64,000 bases of DNA from DATACQ01 sp036555515 (GTDB lineage Bacteria > Desulfobacterota > Binatia > UBA9968). The stretch covers positions 1-64,000 of the forward strand of contig DATBLC010000172.1 in assembly GCA_036555515.1 (NCBI GenBank). Direction: 5' to 3'. Positions 43,499 to 52,113 of this stretch are shown here, piece by piece (position 1 is the stretch's first letter; each line of letters begins with the position of its first letter). The position numbers were made by a program, and so were the translations under genes. The notes beneath the pieces were generated by a model. That model ran no database searches. It saw only the letters and a program-made list of their open reading frames with translations, and was not told the origin of the DNA.

Positions 43499-44926
43499 TT
43501 AGGCGTGATCCCTCTCATCTAACGCGCGCAAAATTTTATCGTGGACGCCGTCAAAGGCGCCGTTGGACATGACCAGAACCACATCTCCCGGCGCGCCGTG
43601 AGCCGTAACGTAGGCGGCGATCTCCTGGGAATCGGCGATCATCGTGGCGCGCGCGTCACTGCAAATGCAATTGATTGCCGCTACTACGCCCGCCACCGAT
43701 AGGCGGTCGGCGGCCGGGACTTTTTCGGGCTGGTACAGATCGGAAATAATCACAAGGTCCGCTCGCGCAAGAGCGTGGGCAAACTCCTTCTCGAACACGT
43801 TTCGTCTACTGGTGTTGCTGCGCGGCTCGAATAGAGCCCATAGTCTGCGCTTCGGATACGCCGAACGCACCGCGTCGATGGTTTCCATCACCGCTGTGGG
43901 GTGGTGCGCGAAATCATCGATGACGACTATGCCGCGCCGTTCGCCCCTGATTTCCTGGCGCCGTTTGACGCCGCGAAAGGTGGCGAAACCGTCGAGCAGT
44001 TTGCTGTGCGCGATGCCCAGAACTCGGCCCAGGGCGTAAACCGCCAACGCATTTTGAACGTTGTGCCGGCCGATGACACCGGCTTCCACCTCTCCCTCGC
44101 GCTTGCCCCGATACACCGGGGTGAAAAAACTCCTGCCGGCTTCATATCGGACATCGGCCGCTTGCCAATCTCCTGCAGCGCCGTAGCTTGTCGCCGGACA
44201 GCGCGCGACCCGCGCCACCTCCATCCCCGCCGGATAGTCGCCACAGATCACCAAGTTTCCATCCGCTGGGATCAACGCCATCAACCGTTGGAAAGCGTCT
44301 TTGACATGATCTAGATCGCGGTAGATATCCGCGTGGTCGAATTCAACGCTGGTCAATATCACATGGCGCGGCCGGTAGTGCAGAAACTTCGGACCTTTGT
44401 CGAAAAATGCGCTGTCATATTCATCACCTTCTAGAACGACATAATCTCCCGAGCCCGGATGCCAGCCGCTGCCAAAATTGAGTGGCACACCGCCGACGAA
44501 AAATCCTGGCGCCAAATCGGCGCGAGTCAAAACCCATGCGGCCAGCGCCGCTGTCGTGGTTTTTCCATGGGTACCGGCGACCACCAGCGATTGGCGCGCG
44601 CCGATGAGAAACTGTCCCAATGCCTGCGGGAAAGAGCTGTAGGGAATGCCGTTCTCGAGCACATGCTCTGCTTCCGCATTGCCGCGGGAGACGGCGTTGC
44701 CGATAACCACAAAATCGGGTCGCGGAAAAAGATGCTCGGTGCGAAAGCCCGGCAAAACTTCGATACCGATCTCCGCCAGATAGGTGCTCATGGGTGGATA
44801 AATGTTCTGGTCGGAGCCGGTGACGCGGAATCCCCGCGCTTGCAGCAACCCCGCCAGGGAGGCCATGCCTACGCCGCAAACGGCAATGAGGTGGATATGG
44901 CTGCCCGGAGCTGGAATGTCGTTCAC
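43499..44926 (-). CDS. mpl: UDP-N-acetylmuramate:L-Ala-gamma-D-Glu-meso-DAP ligase
   Basis: A 475-residue Mur-ligase-family enzyme that re-attaches recycled murein tripeptide to UDP-MurNAc. LIAVCGVGMASLAGLL, VAGTHGKTTTAALAAWVL (ATP loop), LEGDEYDSAFFDKGPKFLHYRP and DDFAHHPTAV are characteristic; YDSAFFDK is typical of Mpl rather than MurC. The GTG start overlaps the upstream gene's stop by four bases. Confidence 0.93.
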   Translation of the reverse strand: MNDIPAPGSHIHLIAVCGVGMASLAGLLQARGFRVTGSDQNIYPPMSTYLAEIGIEVLPGFRTEHLFPRPDFVVIGNAVSRGNAEAEHVLENGIPYSSFPQALGQFLIGARQSLVVAGTHGKTTTAALAAWVLTRADLAPGFFVGGVPLNFGSGWHPGSGDYVVLEGDEYDSAFFDKGPKFLHYRPRHVILTSVEFDHADIYRDLDHVKDAFQRLMALIPADGNLVICGDYPAGMEVARVARCPATSYGAAGDWQAADVRYEAGRSFFTPVYRGKREGEVEAGVIGRHNVQNALAVYALGRVLGIAHSKLLDGFATFRGVKRRQEIRGERRGIVVIDDFAHHPTAVMETIDAVRSAYPKRRLWALFEPRSNTSRRNVFEKEFAHALARADLVIISDLYQPEKVPAADRLSVAGVVAAINCICSDARATMIADSQEIAAYVTAHGAPGDVVLVMSNGAFDGVHDKILRALDERDHA

Positions 44927-46050
44927 GGAAACATCGCTTTCATAATGAGATCGTGGATATGCGGCCGGAAGACGCGGATTTTTTCATTCTTGCGGGTTGG
45001 GTGCACACGATTGGTTAACAATATGATATAGCAATTTTTTTCCAAATCCCACCAGATCGAAGTTCCGGTAAAGCCCAAATGGCCCACAGTGCGCGGCGAA
45101 AACAAACCGCCGCTGGCCGATCGGCCGGGCGACGGCATGTCCCAGCCAAGAGCGAAACTGGAGTTCTCCACGGACTCATCTTTGGTGAAAAATTTCTCGA
45201 CAATGGATCGCGGCAGAAAACTATCCTCGCCACGAAGGCATCGGCTGAGACAGGCGAGCAAGCCATGGACATCCTGCGCCGACGCGAAAAGGCCAGCGTG
45301 GCCGGCAACGCCGCCCATGGCATAGGCATTGTCATCATGGACTTCGCCGCAAAGGATTTTTTTGCGCCACGGGCATTGTTCGGTGGGCGCGATCAACTCC
45401 GTAACCGCCTCCACACGGCGCGTTCTGAGCTGCGTGAGGTCTACGAAACCGGTGGAGCGCAAGCCTAGCGGTTTATAGATCCGCTCCAGACAAAACCGGT
45501 CCAAAGCCGTCCCCGTCACCGTCTCTACCAATTCCCCCAACACGATGAAACCCAGATCGCTGTAGAGGCAATGTTTCCCGGGCGGCTGCAGCGGTTTTTC
45601 GCGGTGCACCAGTTCGGTGACATAGCTCTTGGCTCCGCGGCTTGCCACGAAATGAATTTTGCCGGCTTTTTCACTGTTTAAGACTTCCTGGTAATAAGGC
45701 TTCCACGCCGGCAAGCCAGAGGTATGCGTCAACAATTGCTGAACGGTGGTAAGATTTTTCCCGAAAACACCGAAAGTCGGCAGGAAACGATTGACGCGAT
45801 CGTCGACCCGAATTTTTCCCTCCCGCGCGAGCAACATCATCGCCAGCGTAGTCGCCAGCGGCTTGGTCAAGGACGCGAGATCAAAGACCGTGCTCGGCCG
45901 AAGCGTGGTTTTCTCGGGAACCAGGGAGCGAAAACCGAAAGCTTGCTCGAAGATCACATGCTCATCCTTCGCCACCAGCACCACGGCGCCCGGGAAAACT
46001 CCCTGATCAACCGCTTCGCGAAGCGCATTTTCAACTGGACTAAAATCCAT
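44923..46050 (-). CDS. Beta-lactamase-family (class C-like) serine hydrolase
   Basis: A 375-residue penicillin-binding-protein-like hydrolase. The SxxK nucleophile is in DLASLTKPLATT, the YxN-type motif appears as YSDLG in HCLYSDLGFIVLG, and GHLGFTGTS is the third motif position. No signal peptide is visible, so it appears cytoplasmic or uses an unusual export. I use the ATG of MDFSPVENAL. It is translationally coupled to mpl (GTGA), so it may act on peptidoglycan fragments, as an amidase, esterase or carboxypeptidase. Not a likely antibiotic beta-lactamase given this context. Confidence 0.82.
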   Translation of the reverse strand: MDFSPVENALREAVDQGVFPGAVVLVAKDEHVIFEQAFGFRSLVPEKTTLRPSTVFDLASLTKPLATTLAMMLLAREGKIRVDDRVNRFLPTFGVFGKNLTTVQQLLTHTSGLPAWKPYYQEVLNSEKAGKIHFVASRGAKSYVTELVHREKPLQPPGKHCLYSDLGFIVLGELVETVTGTALDRFCLERIYKPLGLRSTGFVDLTQLRTRRVEAVTELIAPTEQCPWRKKILCGEVHDDNAYAMGGVAGHAGLFASAQDVHGLLACLSRCLRGEDSFLPRSIVEKFFTKDESVENSSFALGWDMPSPGRSASGGLFSPRTVGHLGFTGTSIWWDLEKNCYIILLTNRVHPTRKNEKIRVFRPHIHDLIMKAMFP

Positions 46051-46186
46051 AATTTGACGGCGGTCCGGGCGCCGCCGCATCGTAAGATCGGAGCTACGCC
46101 GCGTTATCACCACTGAACCCGATCAGCGGCGGCATGGGAATATCAGCGCGCAACGTGAACTGCGGGAGGCATAACTGACCAGCGCG

Positions 46187-47128
46187 TCAGCCCACTGGCG
46201 ATTCAAGCAGCGATAACGTGCCCGCGTCGGCGTCGAGTGACAAGGTAACGCCCAAGGGAAGCGCGAGATTCTCGGCGCCATGGCCGGCGGCCATCCCCAT
46301 GACGACGGGAAAAGGTGCGCGGTGAAACATCTCGGCGATGACCGTTTTCACGTCGCGCGGACCTTCTCCTTCGCACTGGGTAAAATCACCGAAGACCAAG
46401 CCCGCAAGCCCATCGAACTTGCCCGCCAGTTTTAGGTGGGTCAACATGCGCTCGACTCGATACGGCTTCTCGCCGACATCTTCGAGGAATAAAATTTTTC
46501 CTCTGGTAGCGATTTCGTAGGGCGTTCCGAGCGTCGTCACGACCAGCGACAGACAACCTCCGAGCATTGGCGCCTCGCATTTGCCGGAGCGTATCCCCTC
46601 GCTCAACTGAACCCTCCAGGTTTTTTTCTCGCCGGTCAAAATCTCCCAAAAATGTTCCTTGGCTTGGTCGCTCAAGCCCCGAGCCAAATCCATAGCCACC
46701 ATCGGCGCGTGAAAAGTCACGAGGCCGAACTCCTGCAGGAACCAGTTGAGCAGAATAGTAATATCGCTGTAGCCGCAGAATATCTTTGGATGGCGCCGGA
46801 TTTTGGCGTCGAGGAAGGGCAGCAATTGCACCGAGCCGAAGCCGCCGCGGGCGCAAAAGACCGCGTCGATATCCTCTCGCAGGAAAAAGGCCGAAAGGTC
46901 CTGGGCTCTGATTTCTCCAGAGCCCGCCAGATAGCCCTTGCGGTCGTGAATCCCTGGCGCCAGTTCGACTTCAAACCCCTGTTCACGAATGGCCGCTAGG
47001 CCTGCCGTCAGCTCTTCGTTTTCGACACAACCCGCGGGCGCCACGATCCCGATGCGGCCACCGCGCTGAAGCCGCGCCGGTTTATGAATGCGCGGGCAGT
47101 TTTTCAACACCCTCTGCTTGCGATTCAC
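46187..47128 (-). CDS. LD-carboxypeptidase (S66 family, LdcA/MccF)
   Basis: A 313-residue serine peptidase that trims the terminal D-Ala from murein tetrapeptides. GRIGIVAPAG is the N-terminal strand, FCARGGFGSVQLLPFLD the family loop, FCGYSDITILLNW the nucleophile serine, LFLEDVGEKPYRVERML the glutamate, and GMAAGHGAENLALPLG the histidine. Together with the next two genes downstream, it forms a murein-recycling set. The MccF branch is possible but less likely here. Confidence 0.9.
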   Translation of the reverse strand: MNRKQRVLKNCPRIHKPARLQRGGRIGIVAPAGCVENEELTAGLAAIREQGFEVELAPGIHDRKGYLAGSGEIRAQDLSAFFLREDIDAVFCARGGFGSVQLLPFLDAKIRRHPKIFCGYSDITILLNWFLQEFGLVTFHAPMVAMDLARGLSDQAKEHFWEILTGEKKTWRVQLSEGIRSGKCEAPMLGGCLSLVVTTLGTPYEIATRGKILFLEDVGEKPYRVERMLTHLKLAGKFDGLAGLVFGDFTQCEGEGPRDVKTVIAEMFHRAPFPVVMGMAAGHGAENLALPLGVTLSLDADAGTLSLLESPVG

Positions 47129-47388
47129 CGTTGAACTTGTGATGCTCCTGTGGACAACTTAATTCCGAATCCCCCTAGGCTGTCCTGCAAAAAATAATTG
47201 TCGCAAAATTGCCGTGAATCTACAAGCAGTTGCTCCCGAACAGGCAGGACCAAGGAGTTTTCGCTTGAGCAGAAAATGATTGGTTGACTTCGCCAATCGG
47301 GCTCGTTAGAAAACGGAAGGTATCAACATATTGAGCCGGGCTTTTGCACCGGTTGTACAAAGCTTATCCACAATCTTGTTCACAAGAA
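47129..47388. promoter_or_regulatory. Divergent intergenic region with DnaA-box-like sites
   Basis: A perfect TTATCCACA lies at 47364-47372; TTGTTCACA at 47376-47384 and TTGTCCACA (minus strand, 47149-47157) each differ by one base from TTATNCACA. The region separates minus-strand genes to the left from a plus-strand run to the right, and also contains an A/T-rich stretch near 47190-47210. Confidence 0.35.
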
Positions 47389-47664
47389 ATGAAAATCAAA
47401 CCAGAACAATTGGATCGGCTATCGGATTTACTCCTTAAACGCTATCACGACAAGGAACTGATAGTCAGTAAGAAGGCCGATGCCGACATCAAAACCAAGA
47501 TCGCCGCGGTTATCAGCGCTAACTTCGCGGAAGAAGAAGCCATCGAGGCAGAGGTGCGCCAAATGCTGGCTGCACATGCGGGGGCGGCGCGGGATATGGA
47601 CCCATATAGGATGTTTCTCATTGCCAAGCAGAAGCTCGCCGCCAAGAAAGGTTTTATCCTGTGA
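47389..47664 (+). CDS. DUF507 family protein (first copy)
   Basis: A 91-residue protein with the DUF507 pattern: MKIKPEQLDRLSDLLLKRY, DADIKTKIAAVISANFAEEEAIEAEV, and PYRMFLIAKQKLAAKKGFIL. It is all-helical and charged, without membrane segments. Function unknown; the family is found mainly in deltaproteobacteria, Aquificae and related groups. The next gene is a paralogue of equal length that overlaps its stop. Confidence 0.85.
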   Translation: MKIKPEQLDRLSDLLLKRYHDKELIVSKKADADIKTKIAAVISANFAEEEAIEAEVRQMLAAHAGAARDMDPYRMFLIAKQKLAAKKGFIL

Positions 47665-47936
47665 GCCGCCTGTCGGAAAGCCGCATTTCGCATATGGCGC
47701 ATCTCGTCATGGAAGGCCTGCGTAGGGACAATCTCGCCGATTTCCCCAATGAGGGCCGGACCCTGGCGGAGACCAAGCAGGTGCTCAATGAATTCTTTCA
47801 GCGCGAGGATCAGCTCGAAGACCTCGTGCGGCAGAAAATTCAATCCCTATCGCGCCATGTCCCAACCGGCAGTCGGGAGTGGGATGTCTTGTTCCGGAAG
47901 TATTACGAGGAGGAATTGCGCAAGCGCAGGAAGTAA
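47661..47936 (+). CDS. DUF507 family protein (second copy)
   Basis: A 91-residue DUF507 protein whose GTG start overlaps the first copy's stop (GTGA). ESRISHMAHLVMEGLRRDN, DFPNEGRTLAETKQVLNEFF and LSRHVPTGSREWDVLFRKYYEEEL give the family pattern; the C-terminus ends RKRRK. The equal length and coupling suggest a heterodimer. It precedes groES by about 180 bases. Confidence 0.85.
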   Translation: MSRLSESRISHMAHLVMEGLRRDNLADFPNEGRTLAETKQVLNEFFQREDQLEDLVRQKIQSLSRHVPTGSREWDVLFRKYYEEELRKRRK

Positions 47937-47990
47937 ACGGCCTTCAGCGCCTTGCCCGCACCCTGTCGGTGGCACAATTTTGCCAACCGA

Positions 47991-48030
47991 TTTGAAAAAA
48001 CCTTGACACCGGGCCATTTATGCTTAGATT
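47991..48030 (+). promoter_or_regulatory. groES promoter region (sigma-70 and possible sigma-32)
   Basis: TTGACA (48003-48008) and TAGATT (48025-48030) are 16 bases apart. An overlapping heat-shock-like pair is TTTGAAA (47991-47997) with CCATTTA (48014-48020). No CIRCE palindrome is present. Confidence 0.45.
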
Positions 48031-48118
48031 AACGCCGCTTTGGTCTAGCGCGTTTCTTCTTGGGCAGTTTGTAATAAAATCAATTAGTTGGGTCAAAAAT
48101 TTAAAAAGGAGGCAGGCA

Positions 48119-48409
48119 GTGAAAATCAGGCCTTTACAAGACCGGGTCATTTTAAAAAGGATCGAGGAAGAGGAAAAAAGCAAGGGCGGGATCATCATTC
48201 CCGACACGGCCAAGGAGAAGCCGCAGGAAGGAAAGGTGGTTGCGGTGGGCAAAGGTAAGGTTAACGAAGATGGTAACGTAACCCCCCTCGACGTCAAGGT
48301 GAACGACATCGTGCTATTCGGCAAGTACGCCGGCAGCGAAATCAACATCGACGGCGAAGAACACCTGATCATGCGCGAGGAAGACATCCTCGGAATCATT
48401 GAAAAGTAA
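48119..48409 (+). CDS. groES: Co-chaperonin GroES
   Basis: A 96-residue co-chaperonin. KIRPLQDRVILKRIEEEE, GGIIIPDTAKEKPQEGKVVAVG, and YAGSEINIDGEEHLIMREEDILG with the mobile loop in between are typical. The start is GTG, six bases after AAGGAGG; the longer frame upstream lacks similarity. groEL follows 30 bases later. Confidence 0.97.
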   Translation: MKIRPLQDRVILKRIEEEEKSKGGIIIPDTAKEKPQEGKVVAVGKGKVNEDGNVTPLDVKVNDIVLFGKYAGSEINIDGEEHLIMREEDILGIIEK

Positions 48410-48439
48410 TTTCAAAGGGAAATTTCAGGAGGACAAGAG

Positions 48440-50095
48440 ATGGCTGCAAAAATTGTTAAGTTTAACCGCGACGCCCGGGAGGCGATTCTTAAAGGCGTCA
48501 ACATCCTGGCAGATGCCGTTACCGTAACCCTGGGGCCAAAGGGCAGAAACGTGGTGTTGGACAAATCCTTCGGCGCCCCAAGCGTGACTAAGGACGGCGT
48601 CACCGTCGCTAAAGAAGTTGAGCTCTCGGACAAGTTTGAAAACATGGGCGCGCAGATGGTCAAGGAAGTGGCAAGCAAAACCTCTGACGTCGCCGGCGAC
48701 GGCACCACCACCGCTACGGTGCTGGCGCGGCAAATTTACGCCGAAGGCGTGAAGCTGGTGGCCGCGGGCCATGATCCGATGACGTTGAAACGGGGCATAG
48801 ACAAAGCGGTGGAGGCGATGATCGGCGAACTTAAGTCGCTTTCCAAACCCACCAAGGACCCTAAAGAAATCGCCCAGGTCGGCACGATCGCGGCGAATAA
48901 CGACTCCACCATCGGCGACGTCATCGCCGAGGCGATGAACAAAGTCGGCAAAGAAGGCGTCATCACCGTAGAGGAAGCCAAGGGACTGGAAACGACTTTG
49001 GATGTCGTGGAAGGCATGCAGTTTGATCGCGGTTACCTCTCGCCGTATTTCGTGACTGACCCCGAGAGAATGGAATGCGTTCTCGAGGACGCCTATCTGT
49101 TGATCAATGAAAAGAAAATCAGCACTATGAAAGATATCTTGCCGATCCTGGAGCAAATCGCAAAATCCGGCAAACCTTTCATCATTATCGCTGAAGACCT
49201 CGAGGGCGAAGCGCTGGCCACGCTGGTGGTCAACAAGATTCGCGGCACGCTGCACTGCGTGGCCGTCAAAGCGCCGGGCTTCGGCGACCGGCGCAAAGCA
49301 ATGCTCGAAGACATCGCCATTCTAACCGGCGGCAAACTCATCGCCGAGGAACTCGGCATCAAGCTCGATAACATTACTCTCCAGGACCTCGGCCGCGCCA
49401 AGAGAATCGTGGTTGACAAGGACAATACAACGATCGTCGACGGCGCCGGCAAGAAATCCGACATTGAGGGCCGCATCAAGCAGATCCGTGCCCAGATCGA
49501 CGAAACCACGTCGGATTATGACCGTGAGAAGCTCCAGGAACGGCTTGCCAAGCTCATCGGCGGCGTCGCGGTCATCAACGTCGGAGCAGCCACTGAAATC
49601 GAGATGAAAGAGAAAAAGGCCCGCGTCGAGGACGCTCTGCACGCGACCCGCGCGGCGGTCGAAGAAGGTATCGTCCCGGGCGGCGGCGTCGCCCTGCTCC
49701 GCTCGTCGGTGGCCCTCGATAAGCTGCGCGTCTCCGAAGAAGAAAAATGGGGGGTCAATATTATCAAGCGCTGTGCCGAAGAACCCCTGCGCCGCATTGC
49801 CATCAACGCCGGCGTCGAAGGCGCCATCGCGCTGCAGAAAGTCAAGGAAGGCAAAGGCGCATTCGGCTTCAACGCCGACACTGAAGAGTACGAAGACCTG
49901 TTCAAGGCGGGGGTCATTGATCCTACTAAGGTCGTCAGAACGGCCCTGCAGAATGCTGCATCGGTTGCCAGCATGCTACTCACCACCGAAGCCATGGTGG
50001 CCGAAAAACCCGAAGAGAAGTCGGCAATGCCGGCGATGCCACCCGGCGGTATGGGTGGTATGGGAGGAATGGGCGGCATGGGCGGCATGATGTAG
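48440..50095 (+). CDS. groEL: Chaperonin GroEL
   Basis: A 551-residue chaperonin. KGVNILADAVTVTLGPKGRNV, the ATP-binding DGTTTATVLA, VEEGIVPGGGVALL and a C-terminal GGM repeat (MGGMGGMGGMM) are present. The length and the tail are normal for a housekeeping GroEL. AGGAGG precedes the ATG. Confidence 0.98.
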   Translation: MAAKIVKFNRDAREAILKGVNILADAVTVTLGPKGRNVVLDKSFGAPSVTKDGVTVAKEVELSDKFENMGAQMVKEVASKTSDVAGDGTTTATVLARQIYAEGVKLVAAGHDPMTLKRGIDKAVEAMIGELKSLSKPTKDPKEIAQVGTIAANNDSTIGDVIAEAMNKVGKEGVITVEEAKGLETTLDVVEGMQFDRGYLSPYFVTDPERMECVLEDAYLLINEKKISTMKDILPILEQIAKSGKPFIIIAEDLEGEALATLVVNKIRGTLHCVAVKAPGFGDRRKAMLEDIAILTGGKLIAEELGIKLDNITLQDLGRAKRIVVDKDNTTIVDGAGKKSDIEGRIKQIRAQIDETTSDYDREKLQERLAKLIGGVAVINVGAATEIEMKEKKARVEDALHATRAAVEEGIVPGGGVALLRSSVALDKLRVSEEEKWGVNIIKRCAEEPLRRIAINAGVEGAIALQKVKEGKGAFGFNADTEEYEDLFKAGVIDPTKVVRTALQNAASVASMLLTTEAMVAEKPEEKSAMPAMPPGGMGGMGGMGGMGGMM

Positions 50096-50111
50096 TTTTC
50101 CGCCAGACCGC

Positions 50112-50154
50112 AAAGGCCCGTTATGCCCGAGGGTTCGGTGCATAACGGGCCTTT
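50112..50154 (+). terminator. Rho-independent terminator after groEL
   Basis: AAAGGCCCGTTATG and CATAACGGGCCTTT form a perfect 14-bp stem with a loop of about 15 bases, followed by TTATTT. Confidence 0.95.
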
Positions 50155-50247
50155 TTATTTCCTGCGCAGCTTGACATAGGAAATTTTTCATACTAGGCTT
50201 TGATGATAAAATTCCTCGCAAATATAATAACTTAGCCCGCCATTTTC

Positions 50248-51588
50248 ATGTTTGAGTCGTTAACCGAGAAACTTGAGCTGACCTTTAAGAAACTGCGCGG
50301 GCAGGGAAGGATCAGCGAAAACAACATCGACGATGCTCTGCGTGAAGTTCGGCTTGCCCTGCTTGAAGCCGACGTTCATGTCAATGTCGTTAAGAAATTT
50401 CTCGACTCGGTTAAGGCCAAGTCCCTGGGACAAGACGTGCTCCAGAGCCTCACGCCAGAGCAGCAGTTCCTAAAAATCGTCCGGGATGAATTGGTTCTGC
50501 TGTTAGGCGGCATGCACCAGGAACTGGATCTTAAAGCCGCCCCGCCTGTAGTAATCATGCTGGTAGGCTTGCAAGGTTCTGGTAAAACCACCACGCTCGC
50601 CAAGCTCGCCCGGCATCTGAAGAAAGACAAAAAACGCAGTCCCTATCTGGTCCCCGCCGATGTCTATCGTCCGGCCGCCATCGAGCAGCTGAAAATATTG
50701 GGCGGCGAACTAGGTCTCCCCGTCTACGATTCCGACCCGGAAACTTCACCGGTGGTGCTCTGCCGGCAAGCGCTGGAAGAAGCCAAGAAGCGTTTCGCCG
50801 ATGTTCTGCTCATCGACACAGCAGGCCGTTTGCATATCGACGAAGAGCTGATGCAAGAGCTATCCGGTATAAAAGATGCCGTTCGGCCGCATCAGATCCT
50901 ATTCGTAGCCGACGCCATGACTGGCCAGGACGCCGTCAATCAGGCCTTGGGCTTCGATGGCAAACTTGGTCTCAGCGGAGTCATTCTTACCAAGCTGGAC
51001 GGCGACGCTCGCGGCGGCGCGGCGCTTTCGATTCGCGAAATGGTGGGGAAACCGATCCTTTTTTCCGGCGTGGGCGAAAAGCTGGAGGCTTTGGAGCCGT
51101 TTTATCCAGACCGGCTGGCATCGAGAATTCTCGGCATGGGCGACGTGCTATCGTTGATCGATAAAGTACAGCAGAACGTCGAAGAAAAGGAAGCCGCCCG
51201 TTTACAAAAGGCTTTTCAAAAACAACAGTTCACTCTGGAAGAGTTTCAGTTGCAGTTGCAGCAGATCAAACGCATGGGTTCCATGAGCAGCCTGCTCGAG
51301 ATGATTCCGGGAGGAAAGAAGCTTGCTTCCCAGGTAGACGCGGAACAAGCGGAAAAAGAAATGAAACGGGTCGAGGCGATCATCAACTCGATGACCCTTC
51401 AGGAGCGCCGCAACCCCGCGATCTTGAACGGCAATCGCCGCCGCCGCATCGCCGGCGGAAGCGGCACAACCGTCACGGACGTCAACCGGTTGATGAAACA
51501 GTTCATGGAAATGAAAAAGATGATGCAAAGGGTGAGCAAGCTGGGCGTGAAATCACTGTTCAGTCGCATGCCGAATCCTTTTCACTAA
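50248..51588 (+). CDS. ffh: Signal recognition particle protein Ffh
   Basis: A 446-residue SRP GTPase that targets membrane proteins with 4.5S RNA. The N domain (LTEKLELTFKKLRGQGRI) leads into the G domain: GLQGSGKTTTLAKLA (G1), DVYRPAAIEQL, DTAGRLHIDEELM (G3), TKLDGDARGGAALS (G4). The methionine-rich M domain is at about 330-440 (MGSMSSLLEMIPG, then MKQFMEMKKMMQRV). rpsP begins 15 bases later. Confidence 0.97.
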   Translation: MFESLTEKLELTFKKLRGQGRISENNIDDALREVRLALLEADVHVNVVKKFLDSVKAKSLGQDVLQSLTPEQQFLKIVRDELVLLLGGMHQELDLKAAPPVVIMLVGLQGSGKTTTLAKLARHLKKDKKRSPYLVPADVYRPAAIEQLKILGGELGLPVYDSDPETSPVVLCRQALEEAKKRFADVLLIDTAGRLHIDEELMQELSGIKDAVRPHQILFVADAMTGQDAVNQALGFDGKLGLSGVILTKLDGDARGGAALSIREMVGKPILFSGVGEKLEALEPFYPDRLASRILGMGDVLSLIDKVQQNVEEKEAARLQKAFQKQQFTLEEFQLQLQQIKRMGSMSSLLEMIPGGKKLASQVDAEQAEKEMKRVEAIINSMTLQERRNPAILNGNRRRRIAGGSGTTVTDVNRLMKQFMEMKKMMQRVSKLGVKSLFSRMPNPFH

Positions 51589-51603
51589 AAGAGGAAAAAT
51601 ATA

Positions 51604-51849
51604 ATGAGCGTAACAATTCGTTTAAGCAGACATGGCGCGAAGAAAAAGCCCTTCTATCGCATCGTCGTAAGCGACCGGCGCTTCCCGCGCGATGGCCGTT
51701 ACATCGAGCAGGTGGGCACCTACGATCCCAGCCCCGCCAGCGGCGGGCTCAAGCTCAACCGCGAAAAAATTGAGCATTGGATCAAGAACGGCGCGCAGCC
51801 GAGCCAGACGGTCTCCGAGCTGATTAAGAAAGAGAAGAAAGCAGGCTAA
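51604..51849 (+). CDS. rpsP: 30S ribosomal protein S16
   Basis: An 81-residue S16. IRLSRHGAKKKPFYRIVVSDRR and the GTYDPSPAS region are conserved family text. It stands in the classic ffh-rpsP-khpA-rimM-trmD-rplS operon. Confidence 0.97.
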   Translation: MSVTIRLSRHGAKKKPFYRIVVSDRRFPRDGRYIEQVGTYDPSPASGGLKLNREKIEHWIKNGAQPSQTVSELIKKEKKAG

Positions 51850-51858
51850 ATATTCCGA

Positions 51859-51875
51859 AAGGAGGCCACCTCCTT
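51859..51875 (+). promoter_or_regulatory. Hairpin sequestering the khpA ribosome-binding site
   Basis: AAGGAGG-CCA-CCTCCTT is a perfect 7-bp stem with a three-base loop, and contains the Shine-Dalgarno of khpA, whose ATG is at 51877. The following CCTTCATGAAGG is also self-complementary and covers the start codon. The khpA site would be closed unless opened, for example by ribosomes finishing rpsP. Confidence 0.6.
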
Positions 51876-51876
51876 C

Positions 51877-52113
51877 ATGAAGGATTTAGTCCAATACCTG
51901 GCAAAATCCCTGGTCAACCGGCCGGACGCCGTCGAGGTCAAGGAAACCGAAGGGGACTCAGCGTCCGTCCTGGAGTTGAAAGTGGCCAAGGAAGACCTCG
52001 GACGGATCATCGGCAAACAAGGCAGGACGGCGAAATCAATTCGGACTATCCTGAACGCCGCGGCTTCGAGAACCAACCGCAAAGTAGTCCTCGAGATCGT
52101 TGAAGAACCCTAA
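51877..52113 (+). CDS. khpA: KH-domain RNA-binding protein KhpA
   Basis: A 78-residue single KH-domain protein. LVQYLAKSLVNRPDAVEV is the N-terminus, and GRIIGKQGRTAKSIRTIL holds the GxxG loop that contacts RNA. It partners with KhpB in many bacteria. It lies 27 bases behind rpsP, with its ribosome site in a hairpin, and overlaps rimM by 14 bases. Confidence 0.94.
   Translation: MKDLVQYLAKSLVNRPDAVEVKETEGDSASVLELKVAKEDLGRIIGKQGRTAKSIRTILNAAASRTNRKVVLEIVEEP

Noticed and set aside
44923..46050. Antibiotic-resistance beta-lactamase
   Set aside because: The SxxK hydrolase has no signal peptide and is coupled to mpl, so a murein-related or esterase role is more likely.
48425..49255. 276-codon frame opposite groEL
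   Set aside because: Shadow frame of the chaperonin gene.
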